From Phycisphaeraceae bacterium (GTDB lineage: Bacteria; Planctomycetota; Phycisphaerae; Phycisphaerales; Phycisphaeraceae), in assembly GCA_029260655.1 (NCBI GenBank), contig JAJDCU010000081.1, positions 1 through 64,000 on the forward strand: a stretch of DNA of 64,000 nt, in the 5' to 3' direction. A program made the position numbers and the translations under genes. Shown one piece after another: positions 53,888 through 62,589 of this stretch. Within the stretch, counting starts at the first letter, position 1, and the number at the start of each line of letters is the position of its first letter. Below the pieces are notes generated by a model. That model made no database searches and had not been told where the DNA came from. It saw nothing but the letters and a program-made list of their open reading frames with translations.

Positions 53888-55132
53888 TTACACGCCGGGC
53901 CCGGCAAAATCCATGGTCATGATCGGCAGCAGCGCCGCGGCGAGGATGAACGCCACGAAGAGCGCCAACACAAGGATGAACACAACCGGGACGATGGTCA
54001 TGACGCGCTGCAGCGCCTCAGCGGTTTCCTTGTCATACGAGTCGGCGGTGGTCATCAACAGCTCATCGAGCTTGCCGGTGCGCTCGCCCATGGCGATGAC
54101 CTGGATCAGCAACTGAGGGAACTGGCCGGTCTCGCGGAGCTGGTCGGCGATGGACTGGCCCCGGATGATCCCCGCCGCCGCCTTATCCAGCTCGCGCGCC
54201 ATCGCCTCGTTGCCCAGCGTGTCCCGGACGATCGCCATCGACTCGACGATCTGGATGCCCGATGCCGAGAGCGTGCCCAGCGTGCGTGCGAAGCGCGCCA
54301 CCGCGACACGGCGCACGGCCGTGCCGACGACCGGGGTCTTGAGTTTCCAACGGTCCAGTGTGAGGCTGCCCTCGGCCGTACGCGCCCAGCGCACCGCGAA
54401 AACGGTCGCCGCCAACGACACGATGGCCATCAACAACCCGGCGGGCGAATGCGCCCAGTCCACACCGGTCATCAGTACACGGGTCGGCAGGGGCAGCTGT
54501 GAGCCGGTCTCCGCGATCGTTTCCATGATCCGCGGGAGGATAAACAGCACGATGATACCGATCGAGATCAGTCCGAGCCCGACGATCAACAGCGGGTAGA
54601 TCGCCGCCGACCGCATCTTCTCACGGATGTCCAGGTCGCGCTGTGCGAACTCGGCGAGCGATCCCATGATGCCGTCGAGCGCGCCCGCGGTTTCGCCGGC
54701 GCGGGTCATGCTCACCTGCATCAGTGAGAAATCGTCCGGGTGCGCCTTCATCGCTTGTGACAAGGACTCGCCGGCCTGCACCCGGTCGGCCAGGTCGCCT
54801 ACGAGCTGTCGCACGGCCGGGCTCTCGGCTTGCTCCTTGACGACCCTCAGGGCGGTGAGCAGGTTCAGCCCGGCCTGCAGCGCGACCGTGAGATGACGCA
54901 GTAGCGCCACCCGGGCCCGCGGCGAAACATGGCGACGACCAATGTGAAGCCAATGAGGCGTGCCCGGCAACCCCGACGAGCCGGCACCGCTTTCATCGGC
55001 CAGATCGATGTCGGTGACAAAGCTCCCCCGCTCGGTCAGCAACTCGATCGCGCGGGGCCGGCTGGGCGCGTGGATCACCCCGGCCTCTTCGCTGCCTTCC
55101 CCGGTCAACGCTTTGTATTGAAAATCAGGCAA
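53888..55132 (-). CDS. gspF: T2SS inner membrane platform protein GspF (system 2)
   Basis: The 414-aa protein has two T2SSF domains (LLRHLTVALQAGLNLLTALR, MTRAGETAGALDGIMGSLAE; then FARTLGTLSASGIQIVESMA, MGERTGKLDELLMTTADSYD) and three membrane segments (AIYPLLIVGLGLISIGIIVL, LMAIVSLAATVFAVRW, FILVLALFVAFILAAALLPI). It is the T2SS/T4P polytopic platform protein. It lies 47 bp after gspE. Confidence 0.92.
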   Translation of the reverse strand: MPDFQYKALTGEGSEEAGVIHAPSRPRAIELLTERGSFVTDIDLADESGAGSSGLPGTPHWLHIGRRHVSPRARVALLRHLTVALQAGLNLLTALRVVKEQAESPAVRQLVGDLADRVQAGESLSQAMKAHPDDFSLMQVSMTRAGETAGALDGIMGSLAEFAQRDLDIREKMRSAAIYPLLIVGLGLISIGIIVLFILPRIMETIAETGSQLPLPTRVLMTGVDWAHSPAGLLMAIVSLAATVFAVRWARTAEGSLTLDRWKLKTPVVGTAVRRVAVARFARTLGTLSASGIQIVESMAIVRDTLGNEAMARELDKAAAGIIRGQSIADQLRETGQFPQLLIQVIAMGERTGKLDELLMTTADSYDKETAEALQRVMTIVPVVFILVLALFVAFILAAALLPIMTMDFAGPGV

Positions 55133-55179
55133 CTTCGTTCTACCCGGAGTTCATCGGCGTCCCCCACCAAGGGGCAACC

Positions 55180-56931
55180 TTATCCTTCTTGTGTCACACG
55201 CAAGACTTCCGAAACGGTCGTGAGCCCGGCGGCGGCCTTGCGGTAGCCGTCCTCGATCATCGGTATGTGGTCTCCGCCCATCGCTTTGATGATCTGCGCC
55301 GACGATGCACGCCGGGCGATCGCCTCCTGCACAGTGTCGTTGACATAGACAAGCTCGAAGATCCCCATCCGGCCACGGAACCCGGTCTGCCGGCAATCTC
55401 GGCAACCGGCTCCTTCATAAAACACAGCGCCCTCCGCGGCGCGGTGGCCCATGCGCCGCAGGATCGACTCGTCCAGGTGGGCCTGCCGCTTGCATGACGG
55501 ACATATCCGCCGGACCAGCCGCTGCGCCAACACGGCGCGGAGCGACGAGGCGATCAGGAAGGGCTCGACGTCCATGTCGATCAGCCGGGCGATCGCGCCC
55601 ACCGCGTCGTTGGTGTGTAGCGTTGAGAACACCATGTGCCCGGTCAGCGCCGATCGGATGGCGATGTCGGCGGTCTCGCGGTCGCGGACCTCACCGACCA
55701 TCACGACGTCGGGGTCCTGCCTGAGGATCGCCCTGAGCCCGTCGGCGAAACCCATGCCCCGCTTGCGGTTGACCGGGATCTGATTCACACCTTCGAGGCG
55801 GTACTCGACCGGGTCCTCGATGGTGATGATCTTCAGGGCCGGGGAATAGATATGGTTAAGCGATGCGTAGAGCGTGGTGGTCTTGCCGCTGCCGGTCGGT
55901 CCGGTGACCAACACGATCCCGTGGGGGCTTTTTAGCAGGTGCTTGTACTGATCAAGTTGGATAACGGGCAAGCCCAGATCGTCCAGGCCGAACAGTGCCG
56001 CCGTGCGGTCGAGGATGCGCAGCACCACGGACTCGCCGTGTACGGTCGGGACGGTCGCGACGCGCAGGTCGACCTTGCCCTTTTGCGTGTTGAAGTCGAT
56101 GTGGCCGTCCTGAGGGACGAACCGCTCGGCGATGTTCATCCCGGCCATGATCTTCAGCCGGGACGTGATGGCGGACTGAAGATGCTTGGGCGGTGGCGAC
56201 ATCTCGTGCAGCAGCCCGTCGATGCGGTACTTGACCTTCAAGACCTTTTCGAAAGGCTCGACATGGACGTCGCTGGCGCGGATCTTGATCGCCTCGTGGA
56301 TGATCAGGTCGACGAGGTTGACGACGGTGGGCTCGCGGGCCAGTTCTTCGAGGTGGGCGGCGGCGTCGTTAGAATCGTCGTCGAGGGCGGGGGTCTTATG
56401 GTCATCGAGGTTGGCGATCATCCGCGCCACGCTCGAGCCGTAGGACCGGCCTATCGCGTCGACCAGCTCCGGCTCGTGGGCGTAGACCGGCTCGACGGCC
56501 CGGCCGGTGAGCAGCCGCACCACGTCCAGCGCCTGTCGGTCGAACGGGTCGGCCATCGCCAGTCGCAGCCGGCCGTTGTTCACAGCAAGCGGCAGCAGAC
56601 GGTACTTCGACGCGACCTCCGCGGGGACCAGCGCCAGCGCCTCATCGGACGAAGACGTTTCCTGTAAATCCACCGTGGCCAGCCGCCTCTGGTCCGCCAG
56701 CGCCCGCCGGACGTGATGCACATCGGTGTAGCCCAGTCGCTCGAGCACTTCGCCGAGCCGACCGCCCTGATCCGCCTGGACCCGAAGCGCACCGTCGAGT
56801 TGGCTCTCAGTAATCGACCGGCTGCTCAGCAACAGGCTGCCTAGCTGCTTGGCTCGTTGTTTGCCGTTGGAACTCACGGTGGCGTCCTGGTTGTCGCTGG
56901 ACGGACTGGATGTCCAGACATATCGACTCAC
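55180..56931 (-). CDS. gspE: T2SS assembly ATPase GspE (system 2)
   Basis: The 583-aa ATPase is first in operon 2. An N-terminal GspE-N domain (LGSLLLSSRSITESQLDGAL) is followed by RASDVHVEPFEKVLKVKYRI. Walker A is GPTGSGKTTTLYASL, Walker B DPDVVMVGEVRDRETA, and the His box HMVFSTLHTNDAVGAIARL. A four-Cys zinc site follows (CPSCKRQAH, CRDCRQTGFRGR). It is clearly paralogous to gspE of system 1 but diverged throughout. Confidence 0.93.
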   Translation of the reverse strand: MSRYVWTSSPSSDNQDATVSSNGKQRAKQLGSLLLSSRSITESQLDGALRVQADQGGRLGEVLERLGYTDVHHVRRALADQRRLATVDLQETSSSDEALALVPAEVASKYRLLPLAVNNGRLRLAMADPFDRQALDVVRLLTGRAVEPVYAHEPELVDAIGRSYGSSVARMIANLDDHKTPALDDDSNDAAAHLEELAREPTVVNLVDLIIHEAIKIRASDVHVEPFEKVLKVKYRIDGLLHEMSPPPKHLQSAITSRLKIMAGMNIAERFVPQDGHIDFNTQKGKVDLRVATVPTVHGESVVLRILDRTAALFGLDDLGLPVIQLDQYKHLLKSPHGIVLVTGPTGSGKTTTLYASLNHIYSPALKIITIEDPVEYRLEGVNQIPVNRKRGMGFADGLRAILRQDPDVVMVGEVRDRETADIAIRSALTGHMVFSTLHTNDAVGAIARLIDMDVEPFLIASSLRAVLAQRLVRRICPSCKRQAHLDESILRRMGHRAAEGAVFYEGAGCRDCRQTGFRGRMGIFELVYVNDTVQEAIARRASSAQIIKAMGGDHIPMIEDGYRKAAAGLTTVSEVLRVTQEG

Positions 56932-57276
56932 GCGCAGACCGACACGGCCCGGCGGAAGGAGTACAAATCTTTTGCTGACTATGACTTAAACCGGTTTATC
57001 TGCCATCATAGAGGATACCATTTTCAGTGGGTGATACAACTATTTTTTCAACAGAAACACGCTTGGGCAGCACCGCTGGCGTGCCGTTGGACGGCGTGCG
57101 ATCCGCAAGGCCAAAGCCCCAACATAAGGCTAGACGTGCCCGCATGCCGTTTGTTTCATCACAAAGCGTGTGCTTAAGTGGTACGCGCGCCTAAGTGATC
57201 ACGTTCATCGAAAAAAAGGATGATTGATAATTTTGTCTTGTTAGCATTATGGTAGGATTGCAGGGGGGAGGTCTTG
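56932..57276. other. Region upstream of T2SS operon 2
   Basis: About 345 bp upstream of gspE are AT-richer than the genes and contain no convincing gene. A minus-strand promoter presumably lies here, but no clear -35/-10 pair is visible. An A/T-rich run (57226-57250) stands out. Confidence 0.4.
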
Positions 57277-57415
57277 CTATTCGCCTGCCCAGCTCAATAC
57301 GACAGGAATCACGTGCGGATCTTTCGGGGGATCTATCCATGACTCAGTAAAGTTAAGCTGGGCAATCTCTTGGCCCCGCCAGAATCGCGCGGGTGATGAA
57401 CCGCTAAAAAAAAAT
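57277..57415 (-). other. Protein-like open stretch, possible gene remnant
   Basis: Reading the minus strand from the A9/T9 run gives FFFSGSSPARFWRGQEIAQL, then NFTESWIDPPKDPHVIPVVL and SWAGE before a TAG at 57277-57279. The composition looks like a real protein C-terminus. On the other side of the T9 run, in another frame, GRLNVPAPAHLHEHFF reads on. One extra T would join them, so this could be the tail of a frameshifted gene. No start or family is recognised. Confidence 0.3.
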
Positions 57416-57509
57416 GCTCATGCAGGTGAGCCGGGGCTGGGACGTTTAACCTCCCCAACCATGATGGGTCACAGGCCGTGGCCGGCCTGGCTAAACCCGG
57501 GAGGCTCAC
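57405..57509 (-). ncRNA. Candidate structured RNA with overlapping terminator
   Basis: On the minus strand P1 pairs GTGAGCC (57503-57509) with GGCTCAC (57426-57432). P2 is CAGGCCG/CGGCCTG (57472-57489) with a four-base loop, and P3 is GGTTGGG/CCCAGCC (57454-57460 with 57435-57441). A GTTTA in the P1-P2 joining strand (57492-57496) can pair with TAAAC in the P3 loop (57444-57448), a possible pseudoknot. The 3' arm of P1 overlaps GCTCA (57427-57431), which pairs with TGAGC (57416-57420) as a hairpin followed by A and nine U (57406-57414). P1 and terminator thus exclude each other, as in a riboswitch. The stem starts 41 nt after the response-regulator stop, so a 3'-UTR or terminator role is the alternative. 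No known class was matched. Confidence 0.5.
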
Positions 57510-57549
57510 ATAGCTGCACGGTCATGTGGCCTGTCGCTTTCGCGTGCGG

Positions 57550-59067
57550 TCAGACCGGTTGAGCCAGCAGAAACGTGCGATCGTCCATGGATCGGTGGTC
57601 CGCGCGGGTGTGGTCGAGGAACTTTTTCAGCTCGTCGCGGACTTCGGCCATGGGTTTGTTCGGCTCATCGATGTGGGTACGGGTCAGGTGCTCACTGAGG
57701 CGGTCCTGCCCAAGCATCTTGCCCTCGGCGTCGGTCAACTCGGTCAGACCATCTGTAAACATCGCCAGCATGTCGCCGCGGTTGATCGCGGTCTGTTGGC
57801 TGGTCATCGGCTGGCGGGCCACGCCCAGAGGCAGACTCTGTGCGTGCTGAAGCCTGTGCACCTTGCCGGTGGGTTCGATGATCAGCGGGGGGAGGTGGCC
57901 GGCGTTCAGACACTCCACGCCGTAGTGGACCGGGTCGATCGCGACCGCGGCCATGGTCACAAACGCGTTATCGTCGAGGTAGTCACACAGGTGTTCGTTG
58001 AGTTCCTGCATCATGTGCGCGAGCCCGCGGCCGGCATCGAGCGAGGCGTGGACCATGCCGTGCAGCTTCGATGCGATCAGCGCCGCCGGCAGCCCCTTGC
58101 CACAGACATCCGCGATGACCAGGACGATACGGCGGTCCGCGGCCCGGACCACGTCGACATAGTCGCCGCCGATCCACCGGCAGGGATCAAAGCCGATGGC
58201 GATGTCCAGCCCCTCGACCGCGGGGTTGTTCGGCAGCAGGCCCATCTGGATCTCCCGGGCGTGCTCGAGCTCCCGCTTGCTGATCTCATGCCCCCTCGCT
58301 CCGTGATCGATCTCGTCTGCCCGCGGATGATCCTTGCCGTCATCGGCCCGGCCCGCCCCGTCGTGCTTTGGCTCCTGGCTGGTCTCGGGGACCTCGAAGC
58401 GGTACCCGATATCTCGGATAGTCTGGACATACGTGGGCCGCTGAGGGTCGGGCTCGATCTTGTTGCGCAACGTCGTCACACACCGGTCGACGCTGCGCGC
58501 CGTGACGATCACGCTGCTGCCCCAGACGGCGTCCATGATGTCGGACCGGGTCAGCGCCCGGCCGGGACGCTTGACAAAGTACGCCAGCATGCGGAACTCT
58601 TTGGGCGTCAGCGCGACCTCGACCCCCTGCTTAAGCAGCCGATGCGACACCAGATCGAGTTCGCACTCACCGAAACGGTGGACCTCGACCTCCCCGCTTT
58701 GTCGGCGGCGAAGCAAGGCACTGACGCGGGCCATCAACTGACGGATGCTAAACGGCTTGGTCACGTAGTCGTCGGCGCCGAGCTCCAGGCCCCGGATAAT
58801 ATCTTCCTCCTGACCCTTGGCGGTCAACATGATGATGGGCATGTCCAGCTCGTGCTGGCGGACCTGACGGCACAGCTCAAAACCGTTGACCTTCGGGAGC
58901 ATGATGTCCAGCAGGATCAATTCCGGCGGGTCCGCCAATGCAGCGTCCAGGCCCGTCCTGCCGTCACTGGCGGTACGCACACGGTAGCCCTGCGCCTCAA
59001 AGTTGTCCTTGAGTCCGCGGAGCAGTGCGGGGTCGTCTTCGATAATCAGCAGGTGGTTACTGGGCAT
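57550..59067 (-). CDS. PhoB/OmpR-type response regulator fused to PP2C-like phosphatase
   Basis: The start at 59067 (MPSNHLLIIEDDPALLRGLK) overlaps the kinase stop by 11 bp. Domains in order: receiver (about 4-115; acidic pair EDD, phospho-acceptor Asp54 in LLDIMLPKVNG, Lys104 in DDYVTKPF); OmpR/PhoB winged helix (about 130-225; LTPKEFRMLAYFVKRPGRAL, VDRCVTTLRNKIEPDPQ, TIRDIGYRF); a charged linker; and a SpoIIE/RsbU-type PP2C domain (about 265-500; FDPCRWIGGDYVDVVRAAD, VLIADVCGKG-like, MLAMFTDGLTE). DNA-binding and phosphatase outputs in one chain are unusual. With its kinase it should sense a Pho-type or envelope signal. Confidence 0.9.
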   Translation of the reverse strand: MPSNHLLIIEDDPALLRGLKDNFEAQGYRVRTASDGRTGLDAALADPPELILLDIMLPKVNGFELCRQVRQHELDMPIIMLTAKGQEEDIIRGLELGADDYVTKPFSIRQLMARVSALLRRRQSGEVEVHRFGECELDLVSHRLLKQGVEVALTPKEFRMLAYFVKRPGRALTRSDIMDAVWGSSVIVTARSVDRCVTTLRNKIEPDPQRPTYVQTIRDIGYRFEVPETSQEPKHDGAGRADDGKDHPRADEIDHGARGHEISKRELEHAREIQMGLLPNNPAVEGLDIAIGFDPCRWIGGDYVDVVRAADRRIVLVIADVCGKGLPAALIASKLHGMVHASLDAGRGLAHMMQELNEHLCDYLDDNAFVTMAAVAIDPVHYGVECLNAGHLPPLIIEPTGKVHRLQHAQSLPLGVARQPMTSQQTAINRGDMLAMFTDGLTELTDAEGKMLGQDRLSEHLTRTHIDEPNKPMAEVRDELKKFLDHTRADHRSMDDRTFLLAQPV

Positions 59068-61054
59068 CGGATCGGGCCTTTGGGGGCGACGCGGGCGCAC
59101 CGGGCTTCGCCGGGACGCTGATGGTGAACGTGCTGCCCCGGCCCGGCTCGCTGGTCAGGCTGACCGTCCCGCCGTGCGCGGTGACGATGGCGTAGACGAT
59201 GCTCAGGCCCAGCCCGCAGCCATGGCTGACGCCGCTTAGTTGCTGATCGACCTGGTAGAATCGCTTGAACACGCGCTTGCCCCCACCGCGTGAAATCCCG
59301 ATGCCGTTGTCCCTGACCTTAAAGCACACATGTCCGTTGCTGGCGAAGGCGCTCAGGACGATGTGCTTATCATCATTGGAATATTTGTACGCGTTATCCA
59401 ACAGGTTCACAACCGCCGTCACCAGCGCATCGGGATCGCCGACAACAAGCGGCAGACCGGGCGCCGCCTCGATATCAAATCGACACCCGGGCGACTGGAA
59501 CCGGTCGCGAACCGCGGCTGCGGCGGCGTCGACGATGTCCATCGGCGGGACCTCCGCCACGTCAAATGCGTAACGGTTCTGCTCCAGCCGGGAGAACGTC
59601 AGGAAGTTCTCGATCAGCCGGCTTAGCCGGGTGTTCTCCCGGCTGATCAGGTGCAGGTATTCGCGCGCCTTTTGGCTGTCGAATTGATCCGCATCCAAAA
59701 GCGTGTCGATCAGCAGGCGCATCGAAGCAAGCGGGGTCTTGAGCTCGTGTGAGACGGTCGCGACCAGATCGTTTTTGAGCCGCGCCACTCGGATCTGTCG
59801 GCGGACCGCCCATGCGATAAGCACGGCCATAGCCAGTGTCGCGGCGATGGCCAGCGCCCCCGTCCAAAGGTAGGCGGTGATCTGCCTTTCGGCGGAGGCG
59901 TCGAACAACGACCGGTCACTGATCGACAGCGACAGGCGCCACCCGGGCATCCGCGCCCCGGCCACTGATACCACCGGCGTCTGCCCGCTGGGTTCCTGCC
60001 CAGGCGCCAGGACTTCGACCACCACGTCGGCGGGCAAAGCCTTCGCCGCAGTTAATTCATGTATCCGCCGACGCAGACTCTCGGTCTCGTACAGGGCGAG
60101 GACTCGCCCATCCGCCGCGGGCAACTCCCACACATCCGGCAGGACGCTTAGGTGGATATCGGTGGATGTCGAGGTAGTCGGCGACGCGTCCGATTCGACC
60201 CGGCGCGCCGCCAACTCCTCGGCTTGGAGGTTCGTAAACACTGGCCCATCGGTCACAAGCACCCGCCACTGCTTCATCAGGAAACGACGCTGGGCCGAGG
60301 ACATCACCTGATCGGTATAGTCCAGCAGGCGCGACCGCAGCCGCTTGGCCGTCGCCGCGAACTCGCCGTGCCCGGGACCGCCCATCAACTGCAACGCACG
60401 CAGTTCGGCGTCGGCGACGATGAGCCTGCCCTGAAGATCGACCGCGTGCTTAAACTCGTCTCTTGCAAGCGTCTGTGTCAGTATCTCGATGGCGACGTCC
60501 GTTTGATCGCTTCGGACCAGGCATCGCGCCTGGGCCACCCGCGCGCGGGCCGCCTGGTTCGCATCCATCGAACGCTCGGCGATACCGGCATACGCCTCGG
60601 CGGCGGCGAGCAACTCACCAGGCAGGCGCTCCAGCCGCGACGCCTGTGCCCAGGCGCCTGCCTCGGCGCTGTCCTCTACCGCAACGTGCCCAGACGCCCT
60701 TGGGTATGCACGTTCACCTTTGTCATCGAACACGATCACGCTGTCGGCCAGATCGGAATCCAGACACTCGACGAACACTTGAGATGCCGGCATCGACCGC
60801 GCCATCTCCGCCAACGCCTCGACGCGCCGCGCCCAGTGCCCGTCCAACTGGTCCCTCAGCGCCGTAAGCTGGCCCTGGTAGACGTCGACCAGCTTCTGCT
60901 GCACGGCCAGCCGCTCGTTCTGCATCGCCTGGGTCATGAACCACAACACGCAGGCGGTCGGCAGGAGGATGACCAAACTCAGCAGCCACACCACGGGCCA
61001 CCAGCCTCTCTCTGGGCCTAAGCCGGATCGGAATCGTGAGAGTCTTAGGGTCAC
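59057..61054 (-). CDS. Membrane sensor histidine kinase (PhoR-like partner)
   Basis: The GTG start at 61054 lies 3 bp after the stop of the TPR gene. The 665-aa protein has TM1 near 18-40 and TM2 near 395-418, enclosing a 350-residue sensor region. Part of that region (about 145-200; LAAAEAYAGIAERSMDANQA, ARARVAQARCLVRSDQTDVA) looks like TPR helices. No HAMP domain is obvious before HisKA, where His436 lies in TVSHELKTPLASMR. HATPase motifs follow: NLLDNAYKYSNDDKH, VRDNGIGISRGGGKRVF, GCGLGLSIVYAIVTAHGG. It is transcribed with the fusion regulator. Confidence 0.9.
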   Translation of the reverse strand: MTLRLSRFRSGLGPERGWWPVVWLLSLVILLPTACVLWFMTQAMQNERLAVQQKLVDVYQGQLTALRDQLDGHWARRVEALAEMARSMPASQVFVECLDSDLADSVIVFDDKGERAYPRASGHVAVEDSAEAGAWAQASRLERLPGELLAAAEAYAGIAERSMDANQAARARVAQARCLVRSDQTDVAIEILTQTLARDEFKHAVDLQGRLIVADAELRALQLMGGPGHGEFAATAKRLRSRLLDYTDQVMSSAQRRFLMKQWRVLVTDGPVFTNLQAEELAARRVESDASPTTSTSTDIHLSVLPDVWELPAADGRVLALYETESLRRRIHELTAAKALPADVVVEVLAPGQEPSGQTPVVSVAGARMPGWRLSLSISDRSLFDASAERQITAYLWTGALAIAATLAMAVLIAWAVRRQIRVARLKNDLVATVSHELKTPLASMRLLIDTLLDADQFDSQKAREYLHLISRENTRLSRLIENFLTFSRLEQNRYAFDVAEVPPMDIVDAAAAAVRDRFQSPGCRFDIEAAPGLPLVVGDPDALVTAVVNLLDNAYKYSNDDKHIVLSAFASNGHVCFKVRDNGIGISRGGGKRVFKRFYQVDQQLSGVSHGCGLGLSIVYAIVTAHGGTVSLTSEPGRGSTFTISVPAKPGAPASPPKARSDAQ

Positions 61055-61056
61055 GA

Positions 61057-62511
61057 TTACTTAGCCTTGAATGTCGAAAGGATCTGGTCGATCTTGGGCT
61101 TGATCTCATCATGCCGATCCGCCTCACTGAAAACTCTAAGCCGCGACAGCGTCGCCTCGCCCAGCACGTAGGTGCGGTATTCCACCATCACCTGGCCACG
61201 CTCCAGATAATCGGCCACGTAACTGACCGCCGACCGGCCGTTGATCGACCGCTCAACCCAACTGTCGGGTCGGACGGTGTATCCCTCTTGGCGCTTCTGA
61301 GCTATGGACACCCTGTCCTGCGCATATTCACGGAGGGGCTTGTCCACGTCGATCTCAGTCAACTCAAGCGACGCGGCGTTCATTACGCTCATGGCGGCCG
61401 CATCCGGATCGATCAGGTGTATCTTCGTGGCCTCGGACTTGTCCTCGCCGAACTCGTAGATATACCAATCCTCAGGCGCCGACAGGGTGAAGCCCAGCCT
61501 CCGGTCGTGGTACTCGACAGGCTCGCCTTGCATTTTCTCCGTGACCGACACCAGCTCGCCATTGAGGCCCCCCGCATTGATCTTGACCAGGTACCGGTTC
61601 GCATCGGCGCTGAACCACATCGTCTGGTGCATGACGCTCTCTACCACGAGGTCGACCTTATAACATTCGAACTCCCCGGCGGGGACCGTGACCGTCTGCT
61701 TCTCTAAAACCTCGAGGGGGACTTCCAGCCGCTTGCCGGTGAAGGTGACGAAGACGGGGAGCGTGGTCTTGTACCCGACTTCCAGGGGCAAACGCCGGAT
61801 CAGATACACCGCCTGCTCGTTGTCGAACATCAGCTCGTCAAACTCAACCGCGTTGTCCGTGTTTTCGTCTCTACCAGTCCCGGAAAGATGTACCTCGGTC
61901 GGCGTGTAGGCCGCTAATGTCTCACCGAGCAGGGGGTGGTCAAACCGACTGGTCAAAGGGCGGAATGTTTCGGGATCGGCTTGCACGACGCTGATCACTT
62001 GCGTGCCGTTTAACGCAATGTAGCGGTATGTCTGCATGCGCCAGGCGTCCTTGCCATCGTCGGTCACCACCCGGTCCGCGGTCCAGGCCCACGTGCCGAG
62101 CTCCATGCCCGTCGCCAGCTTCATCATCATCCGCATGACCTCGCCGTCATCCCAGGGCACCGCACCGACCACCAGCCGGCCCGGCATCTCCTGCCTCGCC
62201 TGCGCCACCAGTTCCACCTGGTCCGGGTAATTCTCGATCAGCTTCTCAAAGGCCTCGGTCGCTTCGGTGTCCTGGCCCTTCTTGAGGTAGCACGACGCCA
62301 GACGGAATTGAGCCCGGGCGGCGAGGGCCCGGTTTGCCTCGGCGTCACTGAGGATCTGCTTGTAGATCCCGATCGCCGCGTCCAGGTCCCCAACCGTTTC
62401 TTCAGCAAAGATCGCCTTCTCCAGCATCTCGGAGGCCGGCTCCGCCAACGCCGACGTGGCTAACATCATGACAGCCGCCATGAATACAGGCATGTATGTT
62501 CGAGTCTTCAT
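61057..62511 (-). CDS. Exported TPR protein, first gene of the kinase operon
   Basis: The 484-aa protein has a signal peptide (MPVFMAAVMMLATSALAEPA). TPR repeats follow at about 25-110 (EETVGDLDAAIGIYKQILSD, RALAARAQFRLASCYLKKGQ, DTEATEAFEKLIENYPDQ). A long beta-rich part resembles DUF3108-like proteins (VNAVEFDELMFDNEQAVYLI-type; EVPLEVLEKQTVTVPAGEFE, CYKVDLVVESVMHQTMWFSA). It lies in the periplasm and may feed information to the kinase, whose sensor part also looks TPR-like (inference). A Pho-box-like repeat precedes it by about 80 bp. Confidence 0.75.
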   Translation of the reverse strand: MKTRTYMPVFMAAVMMLATSALAEPASEMLEKAIFAEETVGDLDAAIGIYKQILSDAEANRALAARAQFRLASCYLKKGQDTEATEAFEKLIENYPDQVELVAQARQEMPGRLVVGAVPWDDGEVMRMMMKLATGMELGTWAWTADRVVTDDGKDAWRMQTYRYIALNGTQVISVVQADPETFRPLTSRFDHPLLGETLAAYTPTEVHLSGTGRDENTDNAVEFDELMFDNEQAVYLIRRLPLEVGYKTTLPVFVTFTGKRLEVPLEVLEKQTVTVPAGEFECYKVDLVVESVMHQTMWFSADANRYLVKINAGGLNGELVSVTEKMQGEPVEYHDRRLGFTLSAPEDWYIYEFGEDKSEATKIHLIDPDAAAMSVMNAASLELTEIDVDKPLREYAQDRVSIAQKRQEGYTVRPDSWVERSINGRSAVSYVADYLERGQVMVEYRTYVLGEATLSRLRVFSEADRHDEIKPKIDQILSTFKAK

Positions 62512-62589
62512 CGTTAAACTCCTCTATAGTTGATCGGTGCGTGACGGGCATCAATCACCCGCTTGTCCTGTCAAACCATACATGCCTGA

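Noticed and set aside
57526-59121. 531-codon plus-strand frame over the response regulator
   Set aside because: Antisense shadow of the receiver/winged-helix/PP2C gene.
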